Shown: positions 1 to 6,196, counted from the first letter of the stretch. The stretch: 39,883 nt of DNA from an uncultured Oscillibacter sp. (GCA_910587875.1 CAJUOD010000010.1:1-39883); one strand, 5' to 3'. Notes: generated by a model from the sequence alone, not told the origin. Made by a program: numbers and translations.

Positions 1-45
1 CCACCGAGATCTACACTCTTTCCCTACACGACGCTCTTCCGATCT
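1..45 (+). other. Illumina adapter contamination
   Basis: The first 45 bases match the 3' part of the Illumina TruSeq universal (P5/read 1) adapter, ending in the familiar CTCTTCCGATCT. This is a library artefact left on the contig end, not genomic DNA. True sequence probably begins at base 46. Confidence 0.97.
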
Positions 46-79
46 GTGCCAGTGGGGCGCATTTTTATAGTTCCTGGGC

Positions 80-117
80 AAAAAGGAAAGACCGCCGTCG
101 GCGGTCTTTCCTTTTTT
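80..117. terminator. Bidirectional terminator, original tRNA-Cys terminator
   Basis: A perfect 17-bp stem (80-96 with 100-116) closes a 3-base loop, with an A tract on one side and a T tract on the other, so it can terminate in both directions. It directly abuts the left copy of the tRNA-Cys end. Before the element inserted, it would have lain immediately downstream of the tRNA-Cys gene on the minus strand and served as its terminator (inference). Confidence 0.9.
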
Positions 118-139
118 GGAGGTGACACCCGGATTTGAA
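117..139. repeat. attL: left copy of the tRNA-Cys 3' end
   Basis: These 23 bases are identical to 7515-7537, which form the 3' end of tRNA-Cys including part of the T arm, the acceptor strand and CCA. The identity stops at 140, where the rest of a tRNA is absent. It is therefore a partial duplicate created by site-specific integration rather than a second tRNA gene. Confidence 0.92.
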
Positions 140-255
140 TAGACCTTGATCTGTTTTAAATGAAATTATCAAGGGCTGTAAGCGTTGCAAATTCTAGGAA
201 TATTTGTCGAAGGTAAAACTTTTTTGATGACTATAGTTTAGACCGGCACGGCGTC

Positions 256-277
256 TAAAGGGAAAAAATAAGGGAAA
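256..277 (+). repeat. Left arm-type integrase repeats
   Basis: Two copies of a TAAAGGGAAAA / TAAGGGAAA motif start at 256 and 269. The same two motifs recur in the same orientation at the other end of the element (7435 and 7446). Paired short direct repeats inside each att core are typical of arm-type binding sites for tyrosine integrases of the Tn916/lambda kind. The integrase assignment is inferred from position. Confidence 0.65.
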
Positions 278-285
278 CTTTTGGC

Positions 286-591
286 CTAGAACAGAATCGC
301 GAGATAGTCCTGCCGCCCGTCCAGAACGCGGAGAATTTCAATATGGCTGTCGGGAACCACTCGATAGAACACCAGCTGCTTTGCCACAATCAAAACGCGG
401 ATGTCGCTGTCCACTTCATACTTGCTGTTCAGCGGCACGCCCATAAAGGGATTGGCGGAGAGCTGGGAGACCTCCCGAACAATTCGCTTCGTCAGCTGCC
501 GGGCAGCTTTTTTGTTGTGAAGGGTTTCCGAAATGTACCGCTGGGTCTCCTGGATATCAGTGAGGGCGGTCTTCTTATAAAGGATTTTCAT
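286..591 (-). CDS. RelE/ParE-family toxin
   Basis: This 101-residue basic protein has the size and layout of the RelE/ParE toxin fold. It starts with the strand-type opening MKILYKKTALTDIQE, has a central region with NPFMGVPL, and ends with a D-R-V-type strand followed by ILRVLDGRQDYL. Members either cleave mRNA on the ribosome (RelE, YafQ) or poison gyrase (ParE); the sequence alone does not decide which. Its start codon overlaps the antitoxin stop by four bases (ATGA), so the two are translationally coupled, with the antitoxin made first. It is the outermost gene of the element beside attL and probably stabilises it. Confidence 0.88.
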   Translation of the reverse strand: MKILYKKTALTDIQETQRYISETLHNKKAARQLTKRIVREVSQLSANPFMGVPLNSKYEVDSDIRVLIVAKQLVFYRVVPDSHIEILRVLDGRQDYLAILF

Positions 592-890
592 AGCTCAACG
601 CCGAGAAGCCGGGCGGCCTCCTCCTCGGAATAGGACTCCGTGCAGTCCTCGCCCTGCTTGAGTTCCCTCAAAAGCCGGGCCAGCGCCTTGGACTTGACGA
701 GCTCCGCGTTGTCTTCCGTCACGGGGAAGGGGAAGCCGCCCGCGTTCAGGGACTGCTGAAAAAAGACATTGATGGCGTCGGTGAGGGTCAGGCCGTTTTT
801 GGCGTAGACGTCTTCCAGCTGTTTGCGAACGTCGGGATTGACCCGGAGACGGAAAACGTCGGTTTTGGGGAGTGAAATCATGGGTTCCAT
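588..890 (-). CDS. RelB/DinJ-family antitoxin
   Basis: This 100-residue protein has an N-terminal ribbon-helix-helix: the segment FRLRVNPDVRKQLEDVY is followed by GLTLTDAINVFFQQS, characteristic of RelB/DinJ antitoxins that bind DNA as dimers. The acidic C-terminal half (SYSEEEAARLLGVEL) should wrap and neutralise the toxin. I chose the start at 890 because an AAAGGAGG site lies about 8 bases upstream; the longer open frame runs into the promoter. The promoter and a perfect palindrome sit just upstream, as expected for conditional autorepression by the toxin-antitoxin complex. Confidence 0.88.
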   Translation of the reverse strand: MEPMISLPKTDVFRLRVNPDVRKQLEDVYAKNGLTLTDAINVFFQQSLNAGGFPFPVTEDNAELVKSKALARLLRELKQGEDCTESYSEEEAARLLGVEL

Positions 891-912
891 AGCGCAAGCC
901 TCCTTTGTGGCT

Positions 913-941
913 AGTATAGCACGGGAACGGAGAAAAAGCAA
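913..941 (-). promoter_or_regulatory. Sigma-A promoter of the toxin-antitoxin operon
   Basis: On the minus strand a -35 TTGCTT (936-941) and a -10 TATACT (913-918) are separated by 17 bases. Transcription would start about 15-20 bases before the antitoxin Shine-Dalgarno. The outer edge of the -35 touches the palindrome at 941-969. Confidence 0.8.
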
Positions 942-969
942 TTGTGTGGCAACGATGTTGCCACACAAT
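941..969. promoter_or_regulatory. Palindromic operator of the toxin-antitoxin operon
   Basis: Two perfect 13-base arms (941-953 and 957-969) surround a 3-base centre. The palindrome abuts the -35 of the toxin-antitoxin promoter, the usual position for a ribbon-helix-helix antitoxin operator. It is also flanked by A and T runs, so it could double as a terminator for the excisionase-like gene ending at 980. Confidence 0.7.
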
Positions 970-979
970 TTTTGGAGTA

Positions 980-1168
980 TCACAAACTGATCTTTGCGCT
1001 TTCCAAAATGTACTCCCGAATGGAGGCCTTCGGGATTCTCCAGACCCGCCCGTTTCGATAGCCTTTCAGCTTCCCGCTGCCCAGCAGGTCGTACAGGGCG
1101 TTATAGCCGATCCGCAGAGCCTCGCAAGCCTCCTCCGTTGTAAGGATGTCCGGGTATTCCTCCAGCAT
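980..1168 (-). CDS. Excisionase-like small HTH protein
   Basis: This 62-residue protein has the excisionase/MerR-like winged-helix pattern (LTTEEACEALRIGYNALYDLL, then a short wing with GRVWRIPKASIREYI). Such proteins bend DNA for recombination or act as small regulators. The start at 1168 follows an AAGGAGGG site. It overlaps the stop of the upstream gene as TGATG, so translation is coupled. A second protein of the same design is encoded at 5933-6121 next to the integrase. The copy here is therefore more likely a regulator of the left-end genes, though either could be the true Xis. Confidence 0.78.
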   Translation of the reverse strand: MLEEYPDILTTEEACEALRIGYNALYDLLGSGKLKGYRNGRVWRIPKASIREYILESAKISL

Positions 1169-1506
1169 CAAGCGCCCTCCTTGCAGGTCTGTGCGTCCCG
1201 GTAAAGCCGACAGGCGGTTTTCAGAGCACACTTTCCGCATAAGCACGTCGGTTCCCTGTCCTCCCTCCGGCGGCGGGAGGGGTTGTCCTCTCTCTCGTAG
1301 AGGTCCATTTTTTCAATCTGCTGGTTGATCGCCTGCTCCGTGCGCTGTAGAAGAATCGCGATCTCCGTGAGGCCCACGCCGTCGTGGAACAGGCGGGTCA
1401 GCTGCTCCCGGTCCTCCTGGGTCCAGTAGTCGCCCTCCCGGTCCAGGCGAAAGGTCTTTCTCCGCATACGTTTGATAAGGTCTGTGTAGTTTTCTTCGTT
1501 TATCAA
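1168..1506 (-). CDS. Hypothetical protein with Myb/SANT-like helices and Cys cluster
   Basis: I do not recognise a named family. The 112-residue protein has a central segment (WTQEDREQLTRLFHDGVGLTE) that looks like a Myb/SANT-type helical DNA-binding unit. A basic linker follows, then a C-terminal CLCGKCALKTAC cluster with four cysteines that could bind zinc. It uses a TTG start at 1506, preceded by AAGGAGG about 8 bases away. It is coupled through TGATG to the downstream excisionase-like gene, suggesting a small regulatory operon. A DNA-binding role is inference from the helical and Cys features only. Confidence 0.65.
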   Translation of the reverse strand: MINEENYTDLIKRMRRKTFRLDREGDYWTQEDREQLTRLFHDGVGLTEIAILLQRTEQAINQQIEKMDLYEREDNPSRRRREDREPTCLCGKCALKTACRLYRDAQTCKEGA

Positions 1507-1580
1507 GGCAGTTCCTCCTTTATGAAAGTGGATTTACCTTGATGTTCGTTTGTGATTAAGTAAGATGCGTTTTTCAGCAG

Positions 1581-1760
1581 CTACAGCTTTATTTTTCGAT
1601 TGATTGTCCAAGTGTGGGGCTTCATTTGCCCGTCTCGGTTAGGAGGCTTCCTGGGGCACCGCCCCGGCTCTGGACGGCCCTCTCCCCTTGTGCGCTTGGT
1701 CTTTTTGCCGCACCATGTGCAGATGTATTCAGTGATTACGGCGGGTTTTGTAGGTGCCAT
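1581..1760 (-). CDS. Small CxxC protein, 59 aa
   Basis: A short gene of 59 codons starts at 1760 with a strong AAGGAGG 10 bases upstream and ends with TAG at 1581. The protein begins MAPTKPAVITEYICTWCGKK and has Cys14, Cys17 and Cys35 in a basic, Arg/Lys/Pro-rich context (RTRGEGRPEPGRCPRKP). It looks like a small zinc-knuckle or DNA/RNA-binding protein. It reads in the same direction as the two genes downstream (1506-980), with a 74-base gap. The function is unknown. The gene call rests on the ribosome binding site and the CxxC pattern. Confidence 0.62.
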   Translation of the reverse strand: MAPTKPAVITEYICTWCGKKTKRTRGEGRPEPGRCPRKPPNRDGQMKPHTWTINRKIKL

Positions 1761-1834
1761 ATGTACGAATCCTCCTTAGTTAGAAACAAAGTCAATCGTT
1801 TAAGCTAAGTTCCACTCGGGTCATTTTTGAATAG

Positions 1835-2041
1835 GGAACTTTGTTTTTTGAAACCCTGATCGCCACATTGCAGCTTGTCGACTGGATATGCTCTGTGGCG
1901 GTCTCTTTTTCTGACGAGGAGATCAAGGCCATGCCCTGGACCACCTTTGTCTCCGGCTGTCAGGGGCCGGAGCTGGTGCAGTACCTCAAGGAGCGGCGGC
2001 TGTACATCAACGATCCTGTGCCGGTGGAAAGGGAGGTGTGA
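1835..2041 (+). pseudogene. 5'-truncated gene remnant upstream of the amidotransferase
   Basis: The frame is open from 1835 (stop at 1832-1834) to the TGA at 2039-2041. It has no ATG and no Shine-Dalgarno near its only possible start (TTG at 1841). The translated tail (SDEEIKAMPWTTF, then GPELVQYLKERRLYIND) is protein-like and compositionally normal. It reads like the last 60 or so residues of a longer protein whose 5' part was lost at a junction near 1800-1835. Alternatively it is a short, weakly translated gene. I do not recognise the family. It ends just before the amidotransferase start, consistent with a former operon partner. Confidence 0.45.
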
Positions 2042-2043
2042 GG

Positions 2044-2946
2044 ATGTGCTGCCTGTTTGGACTGGCCGACTGCCGGAACACGCTGACGGAGCGGCAAAAG
2101 AACCGCCTCTTGTCCGCCCTGGCCCGGGCCAGCGAGGCCAGGGGGACGGATGCCACGGGCGTGGCCTACGGCTTCCGTGGAAGGCTCCATATCTACAAAC
2201 GTCCCTGGCCTGGGCGTTGTATGTACTTCCGCGTTCCGGGGGAGGCCCGTACGGTGATGGGACATACGAGGATGGCAACCCAGGGGGATTGCCGTAGGAA
2301 CTTCAACAACCACCCCTTTCCCGGACAAGCCGGAGAGACGGCCTTTGCCCTGGCCCACAACGGCGTTCTCTACAACGACGGCATCCTTAGGCGGCGGCTG
2401 GCCTTGCCGGAGACCAGGATTGAGACGGACAGCTATGTCGCTGTCCAGCTGATTGAACGAGAAAAGAGCCTTACACTGGGCAGCCTTCAGTACATGGCTG
2501 AACAAGTGCAGGGCTCTTTTTCGTTTACAGTATTGAGTGAGCGAAACGACCTCTACATCGTGAAGGGGGACAGCCCCTTCTGCCTGTACTACTATCCCAA
2601 GCGGGGGCTTTACGTGTACTGTTCCACGGAGCCCATTTTAAGGATGGCCCTGTCAAACGCCGGGCTGCGGCTTGGGAAGCCCTGCCAGGTAGTTCTCGAA
2701 TATGGAGACATCCTGCGCATCGGCCCCGCCGGTGGGCTGGAGCGGGGACGCTTCCAGGGCTGCGAATGGGCCCCATTCTATCGGTGGCAGGAAATGGAGG
2801 ACACGTCCGGCGAGAACTCCTATCTGGAGGCGCTGATGTCCGTGGCCGGGGCCTTTGGCGTTACACCGGAGGACATTGACCGGCTCCACAAGCACGGGTT
2901 CGCCCTGGAGGAGATCGAGGACGCCCTGTACAGCGGGGAGCTTTGA
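2044..2946 (+). CDS. Stand-alone class II glutamine amidotransferase
   Basis: This 300-residue protein has the Ntn-hydrolase glutaminase fold of PurF/GlmS/AsnB. The nucleophile is Cys2, exposed after Met removal (MCCLFG), followed by RGTDATGVA (33-41), GHTRMATQG (73-81), AHNGVLYND (104-112) and ETDSYV (127-132). The domain hydrolyses glutamine to supply ammonia. No phosphoribosyltransferase, isomerase or synthetase domain follows; the last 40 residues form a small helical UBA-like tail (MSVAGAFGVTPEDIDRLHKHGF). The start at 2044 was chosen because GGAGG lies 7 bases upstream and places Cys at position 2. The acceptor is unknown. It is cargo of the integrative element. Confidence 0.88.
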   Translation: MCCLFGLADCRNTLTERQKNRLLSALARASEARGTDATGVAYGFRGRLHIYKRPWPGRCMYFRVPGEARTVMGHTRMATQGDCRRNFNNHPFPGQAGETAFALAHNGVLYNDGILRRRLALPETRIETDSYVAVQLIEREKSLTLGSLQYMAEQVQGSFSFTVLSERNDLYIVKGDSPFCLYYYPKRGLYVYCSTEPILRMALSNAGLRLGKPCQVVLEYGDILRIGPAGGLERGRFQGCEWAPFYRWQEMEDTSGENSYLEALMSVAGAFGVTPEDIDRLHKHGFALEEIEDALYSGEL

Positions 2947-3004
2947 ACCACGTCCAGCGGCCCTGCGGGGCTTTGGAAATCTGTACGGAAGGGAGGGAGT
3001 GTCT

Positions 3005-3079
3005 ATGGAGTGGACTGCCGCCGGATTCGTGCTGACCCTGGCGGTCTTGTGCTTGACGGAGGAACGGGACTTTGCGTGA
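3005..3079 (+). CDS. Tiny hydrophobic peptide, 24 aa
   Basis: An ATG at 3005 follows a strong GGGAGGGAG site and encodes 24 residues: a single hydrophobic stretch (AAGFVLTLAVLCL) and a charged tail. It lies 58 bases after the amidotransferase. It could be a one-pass membrane microprotein or a leader peptide. The function is unknown. The call rests only on the ribosome binding site and the position in a co-directional series. Confidence 0.4.
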   Translation: MEWTAAGFVLTLAVLCLTEERDFA

Positions 3080-3097
3080 GGAAAGGAGGGAAACGGG

Positions 3098-3205
3098 ATG
3101 TCGATTTTGCTGACGGCTGCTGCCTCAGCCCCGCTGGCGAAGTTCGCCGAGGGCGCTGTCCTGGCCGCATCTGTGTATCTGGTCAGCAGGGGGGCGGGGA
3201 AGTGA
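3098..3205 (+). CDS. Small hydrophobic protein, 35 aa
   Basis: An ATG at 3098, preceded by GAAAGGAGGG, opens a 35-codon gene. The product is alanine-rich and hydrophobic (SILLTAAASAPLAKFAEGA, then VLAASVYLV) and ends in a basic SRGAGK tail. It could form a short membrane or amphipathic helix. It follows the 24-residue peptide gene by 18 bases. The stop codon lies inside the left arm of a palindrome (3203-3229). The function is unknown. Confidence 0.45.
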   Translation: MSILLTAAASAPLAKFAEGAVLAASVYLVSRGAGK

Positions 3206-3229
3206 CACAGTGATTGTGTCGCTGTGTCA
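3203..3229. promoter_or_regulatory. Palindrome of TGACACA-type repeats
   Basis: Perfect arms TGACACAG (3203-3210) and CTGTGTCA (3222-3229) flank an internal TTGTGTC. The motif recalls the TTGACA-type repeats on both sides of the regulator gene further right, so this may be a protein-binding site. No protein can be assigned. Confidence 0.4.
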
Positions 3230-3250
3230 AAGGATTTCAGGAGTTGATTC

Positions 3251-3320
3251 GTGGGGGCGGAGATTGCGCGAGCATCCCGGCACCGCTAAAGCGGGCCGGG
3301 CTACTCCTCCCCGCCCCCAC
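3251..3320. repeat. Two-tier GC-rich hairpin/cruciform
   Basis: An outer 10-bp stem (3251-3260 with 3311-3320, GTGGGGGCGG/CCGCCCCCAC) encloses an inner stem (3276-3286 with 3291-3300, one bulged base) with a TAAA loop. There is no T tract, so it is a poor intrinsic terminator. It occupies the gene-free gap between the amidotransferase cluster and the regulator. A replication origin or an RNA structure are both possible. Confidence 0.5.
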
Positions 3321-3378
3321 ACCCCCACCCGTCGCTGAATAGTGGAGGATTTATTATACGTTTAGGGAGGCAATTATA

Positions 3379-3462
3379 ATGAGCGGCAATGAATTTATCA
3401 TGTGCTATAAGGATTGGAATTTTACTGACACATTGACACGACAGCCGTTGACAGGGAATTGA
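3379..3462 (+). CDS. Possible 27-aa peptide
   Basis: An ATG at 3379, preceded by AGGGAGG at good spacing, opens 27 codons ending at TGA 3460-3462. The product (MSGNEFIMCYKDWNF, then TDTLTRQPLTGN) has no recognisable motif. Its last codons run through the TTGACA repeats at 3433-3464, which may be the real function of this stretch. It is a weak call made on the ribosome binding site alone. Confidence 0.28.
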   Translation: MSGNEFIMCYKDWNFTDTLTRQPLTGN

Positions 3463-3465
3463 CAT
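3445..3465 (+). repeat. 21-bp inverted repeat, copy 1 (tandem TTGACA)
   Basis: The 21-base motif consists of CCGTTGACA and AATTGACAT around a 3-base spacer. It matches 19 of 21 bases of the reverse complement of 4259-4279. Another TTGACA lies at 3433. The two copies flank the regulator gene at 3491-4234, one near each end. Likely binding sites for that regulator (inference). Confidence 0.6.
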
Positions 3466-3490
3466 TTAATTTTTTGGATTGGCTGCGCTT

Positions 3491-4234
3491 TCAGCTGGAT
3501 TTTCGTTTAAAATGCATAAACAGGCACCTCCGAACAGCAGCTTTGAGAGCAGACCTGAAATTACGTGAGAGCTCCTCTGCCAAAGCGTCTGTTATTAACT
3601 CAAGCATCTTTTCTTCCTTGAGTTTCCGTATATATTCATTTGCATCCGATTTTGAGGAATGTAAATCTCTCGCTTTTTGAAAGGGCCTTTCACAGACTTC
3701 TTCCACTTTTCTCTCGTAGACATCAAAGAACCTGCGTAATGAATCTTCATCAGGAAATTTTGTCTGTATAGCTTTTCCGAGCTCCTCCTTTACTGCTACA
3801 ATTAAGGTCTGGTGAAGGAGCTCTTTGTAAGACAAAAACTCCGGTTCAAAGTGATAAACCATCCCTCGTAAAGCGCTTAGCTTGTCCTCCGGCATCTTGG
3901 AAATGTACTCCAAAATTTCTTCAGTGAGCAAGAAATCCCGAGACTGTGCCTCTTGAAAAACGGCTTCAAGAATTTTCGATTCATTAAAAACCATAGGATC
4001 GCGGTCCATATGTAAGGCTTCTTCGGCATCAAATTTCAGTAAACAATTGAGCTCTTTTAACTGGCCTGATGAAACCTCAATTTTCTGCTCCTCCCCAGTC
4101 TGGCATTTTCGCTCTGCCTTGCTCCACCACGCCCGTGTGGTTTTGCCAAAAACCTTTGAGATTCTCTCCTGGGGTATCTCCAGGCGCTTTCGGCTTTCCA
4201 TAATTTTTTTGATGTCCGAATTATCTAATGTCAT
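3491..4234 (-). CDS. Putative HTH regulator of the element
   Basis: I do not recognise a named family for this 247-residue protein. The N-terminal 45 residues (IPQERISKVFGKTTRAWWSKAE) look like a helix-turn-helix with a Cro/CI-type spacing. The rest is helical and highly charged, with a coiled-coil-like stretch around residues 165-220 and a basic C-terminal end (FMHFKRKSS). The start at 4234 has GGAGGAG 6 bases upstream. It is transcribed divergently from the helicase-xis-int genes, the place a phage or satellite repressor normally occupies. A 21-bp repeat lies just upstream of its start, and an inverted copy lies just past its stop. The gene is AT-rich relative to the host chromosome. Confidence 0.6.
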   Translation of the reverse strand: MTLDNSDIKKIMESRKRLEIPQERISKVFGKTTRAWWSKAERKCQTGEEQKIEVSSGQLKELNCLLKFDAEEALHMDRDPMVFNESKILEAVFQEAQSRDFLLTEEILEYISKMPEDKLSALRGMVYHFEPEFLSYKELLHQTLIVAVKEELGKAIQTKFPDEDSLRRFFDVYERKVEEVCERPFQKARDLHSSKSDANEYIRKLKEEKMLELITDALAEELSRNFRSALKAAVRRCLFMHFKRKSS

Positions 4235-4258
4235 ATGTCTCCTCCTGTCGAAGAAAGG

Positions 4259-4279
4259 ATGTCAATTTCTTGTCAACGG
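4259..4279 (-). repeat. 21-bp inverted repeat, copy 2, in the divergent control region
   Basis: This is the reverse-strand partner of 3445-3465 (19 of 21 identical), again holding two TTGACA units 11 bases apart. It lies between the divergent starts of the regulator (4234) and the helicase (about 4362). A protein bound here could control both directions. Each TTGACA also resembles a -35 element for the regulator gene, but no convincing -10 follows. Confidence 0.6.
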
Positions 4280-4361
4280 ATTTGATTTTGGCGGGTCCAA
4301 TTTGATTTCGTGCTGGGAAAGCGATATTCTCGTTTCATTCAATGTGAAAGGAATGATGTCC

Positions 4362-5936
4362 ATGTCCCAGGAAGAGAAAGCAGAAGAAACTTCCAGCAAG
4401 CCAAAAAGTCCGATGTCATTTTCGCCAATGACGTTTAAACCGATGGACTTTGACCATGTTTTACAGGAGGACCGTCCTAATGAAAAAGTAGAATCTCCAA
4501 CAAAATTACCGACAACTTCTAGAGAGGCACCTATCGGGATACTTATGCCGAAACAAATTTCTATTCCCTTATCCGCTGATCCTCCCGCTAGCGTACCTGT
4601 CTGCAAGGTTCCTTTCCCCTTGAATCATGCGGAGCCGGAAGCGGTGCAAAAGCCCTCTCGGGCTACCCCCTATGAGGTCGCCAGATCGCTGATTCGCCGG
4701 GGACTGGTCATCAGCGCAGCGAAGCTCCTATATTTCTACGATGGGAGGTCCTTCCAGCCATGCCGAAGAGAGGAGGCGGAAAAGAAAATTGTTGAGCATT
4801 GCCGTGATGCAGTCGCGGCGGAAGGGAGGCCGTCGTTTGCCCGCCAAGTCTACCAAATGCTACTTCAGGAGCCGGAAATTTGCCGGGATGACCAGCTGCA
4901 CCTCAACACCGTGGCCTTTGGCGATTGCCTCTTGAACCTGGACACGCTTGCCACACAGCCCCATTCTCCCAGCATTTTTGTCACGACGCAGCTTCGGGCC
5001 TCCTGGTATAAAGGCAATCGGGAGGATTGCCCTAGGTTCAAAGAGTTCTTGGATGCCGTGAGCAACCACGATCCGGTCTTAAAACGTCGAATCTGGCAAG
5101 TGATAGGATATCTGCTGGCCCCGGACCAGACAGGCAAGGCCTTCTTCCTTTTTCAGGGAGTCCCCAACTCCGGCAAGTCAGTCCTGGGGAATCTCATTCG
5201 CAACTGCTTCGCTGGGGATGTGGTGTCCGCCCTGGACATCAACGAAATGAGCGGGGAATTTGCTCTGTCGGATTTGGTCGGGAAAAAGCTCTGTGTCGAC
5301 TTTGATCTCCCGGCAGACCCATTCAGCAAACGAGCGGTCAGCAAGCTCAAGAAGCTAACCGGCGGCGACCCGACGTCGAGTAACGTCAAATATTCTGATC
5401 GGGTGAAGTTTGTTAACACGGCGAAGCTACTTTTTGCGACAAATCACGCCGCAATCATCCCAAATCAAGATGAGGCATTTTTCGACAGAATGGTGGTAAT
5501 ACCCTTCACTGTGCCGATTCATCGAACCAAGCAGGATCGACAGCTACCTCAAAAGCTGGAGCTGGAACGCGATGCTATTGTTGTCCAGGCCCTGAACGCC
5601 TACCGGAAGCTGGCAGACAGCGGCTATGTGTTTGCGGGCGATTATCTACCGAACGCGACAATCTTAGGGATGGAGAACCCTGCCGATGCAGCAGCTCAAT
5701 TCTTAGCGGAATCCTGTGAATATTTGCCGGGGTGCTGGACATCGACGGAACAGCTCTACTCGGCTTTTGCGTGTCGATATGGTTCTATTTGTGGCAAAAA
5801 TGAATTTTCCAAATTGGCTTTTCAACTATCTTCGACTATATATCCCCAAGTGGAAAGGCGGCGTAACCGGATTACATCTACCAGCAACCCGACTTATGGG
5901 TTTGCAGGGCTCAAACTAAAGGAGGAGATCGTATGA
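4362..5936 (+). CDS. SF3 helicase, phage P4/D5 replication type
   Basis: The protein is about 524 residues from the ATG at 4362, chosen because AAAGGA lies 9 bases upstream; ATGs at 4353 and 4356 are alternatives. The C-terminal half is a superfamily 3 helicase of the P4-alpha/D5 group. It has Walker A GVPNSGKS (about 266-273), a Walker B-like KLCVDFDLP, and motif C LLFATNH (sensor Asn), with a D5_N-like region before it. The first 130 residues are low-complexity, Ser/Pro/Lys-rich, and no primase domain is evident. Such proteins unwind origins of phages, plasmids and satellites. This suggests the element replicates after excision. It overlaps the next gene by four bases (ATGA). Confidence 0.85.
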   Translation: MSQEEKAEETSSKPKSPMSFSPMTFKPMDFDHVLQEDRPNEKVESPTKLPTTSREAPIGILMPKQISIPLSADPPASVPVCKVPFPLNHAEPEAVQKPSRATPYEVARSLIRRGLVISAAKLLYFYDGRSFQPCRREEAEKKIVEHCRDAVAAEGRPSFARQVYQMLLQEPEICRDDQLHLNTVAFGDCLLNLDTLATQPHSPSIFVTTQLRASWYKGNREDCPRFKEFLDAVSNHDPVLKRRIWQVIGYLLAPDQTGKAFFLFQGVPNSGKSVLGNLIRNCFAGDVVSALDINEMSGEFALSDLVGKKLCVDFDLPADPFSKRAVSKLKKLTGGDPTSSNVKYSDRVKFVNTAKLLFATNHAAIIPNQDEAFFDRMVVIPFTVPIHRTKQDRQLPQKLELERDAIVVQALNAYRKLADSGYVFAGDYLPNATILGMENPADAAAQFLAESCEYLPGCWTSTEQLYSAFACRYGSICGKNEFSKLAFQLSSTIYPQVERRRNRITSTSNPTYGFAGLKLKEEIV

Positions 5937-6121
5937 AGTACTGCTCAATTGACAGCTTGCCCTTGGTATTATCGGTTGATGAAGTGGCGCAAACTCTTGA
6001 AGTTGGAAAATCTCTAGCCTACGCCTTGATTCGCAGCGGAAGACTGCGCAGCCTTCGGGTTGGTCATAAGATTCGCATCCCTAGGAGCGCTCTTGAAGAA
6101 TTTCTAAGCGCCTCAAATTGA
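5933..6121 (+). CDS. xis: Excisionase (Xis-like HTH)
   Basis: This 62-residue protein has the excisionase-family winged HTH: LSVDEVAQTLEVGKSLAYALI, then SGRLRSLRVGHKIRIPRSAL. Its start overlaps the helicase stop as ATGA, and GGAGGAG precedes it. It lies 75 bases upstream of the integrase in the same direction, the usual xis-int order, so it is the better candidate for the directionality factor. The protein at 980-1168 is of the same type. Confidence 0.82.
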   Translation: MKYCSIDSLPLVLSVDEVAQTLEVGKSLAYALIRSGRLRSLRVGHKIRIPRSALEEFLSASN

Positions 6122-6128
6122 GCTCCCC

Positions 6129-6155
6129 AAACGGAGGGGATATCCCCCTCCGTTT
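6129..6155 (+). terminator. Hairpin between xis and int
   Basis: An 11-bp perfect stem (6129-6139 with 6145-6155, AAACGGAGGGG/CCCCTCCGTTT) closes a 5-base loop directly after the xis stop. Only three T residues end the stem and no long T tract follows, so termination would be partial. It may attenuate read-through from the replication operon into int. Confidence 0.55.
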
Positions 6156-6196
6156 GACATCTTTACTTAAAGTATAACACAACCAGGAGGATTTTT

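Noticed and set aside
118..139. A second tRNA gene next to the left terminator
   Set aside because: Only the 3' 23 bases of tRNA-Cys are present; the rest is absent, so it is an att duplicate.
1614..1808. A 64-codon plus-strand frame
   Set aside because: It is opposite the better supported 59-aa CxxC gene, which has a strong ribosome site; this frame has none.
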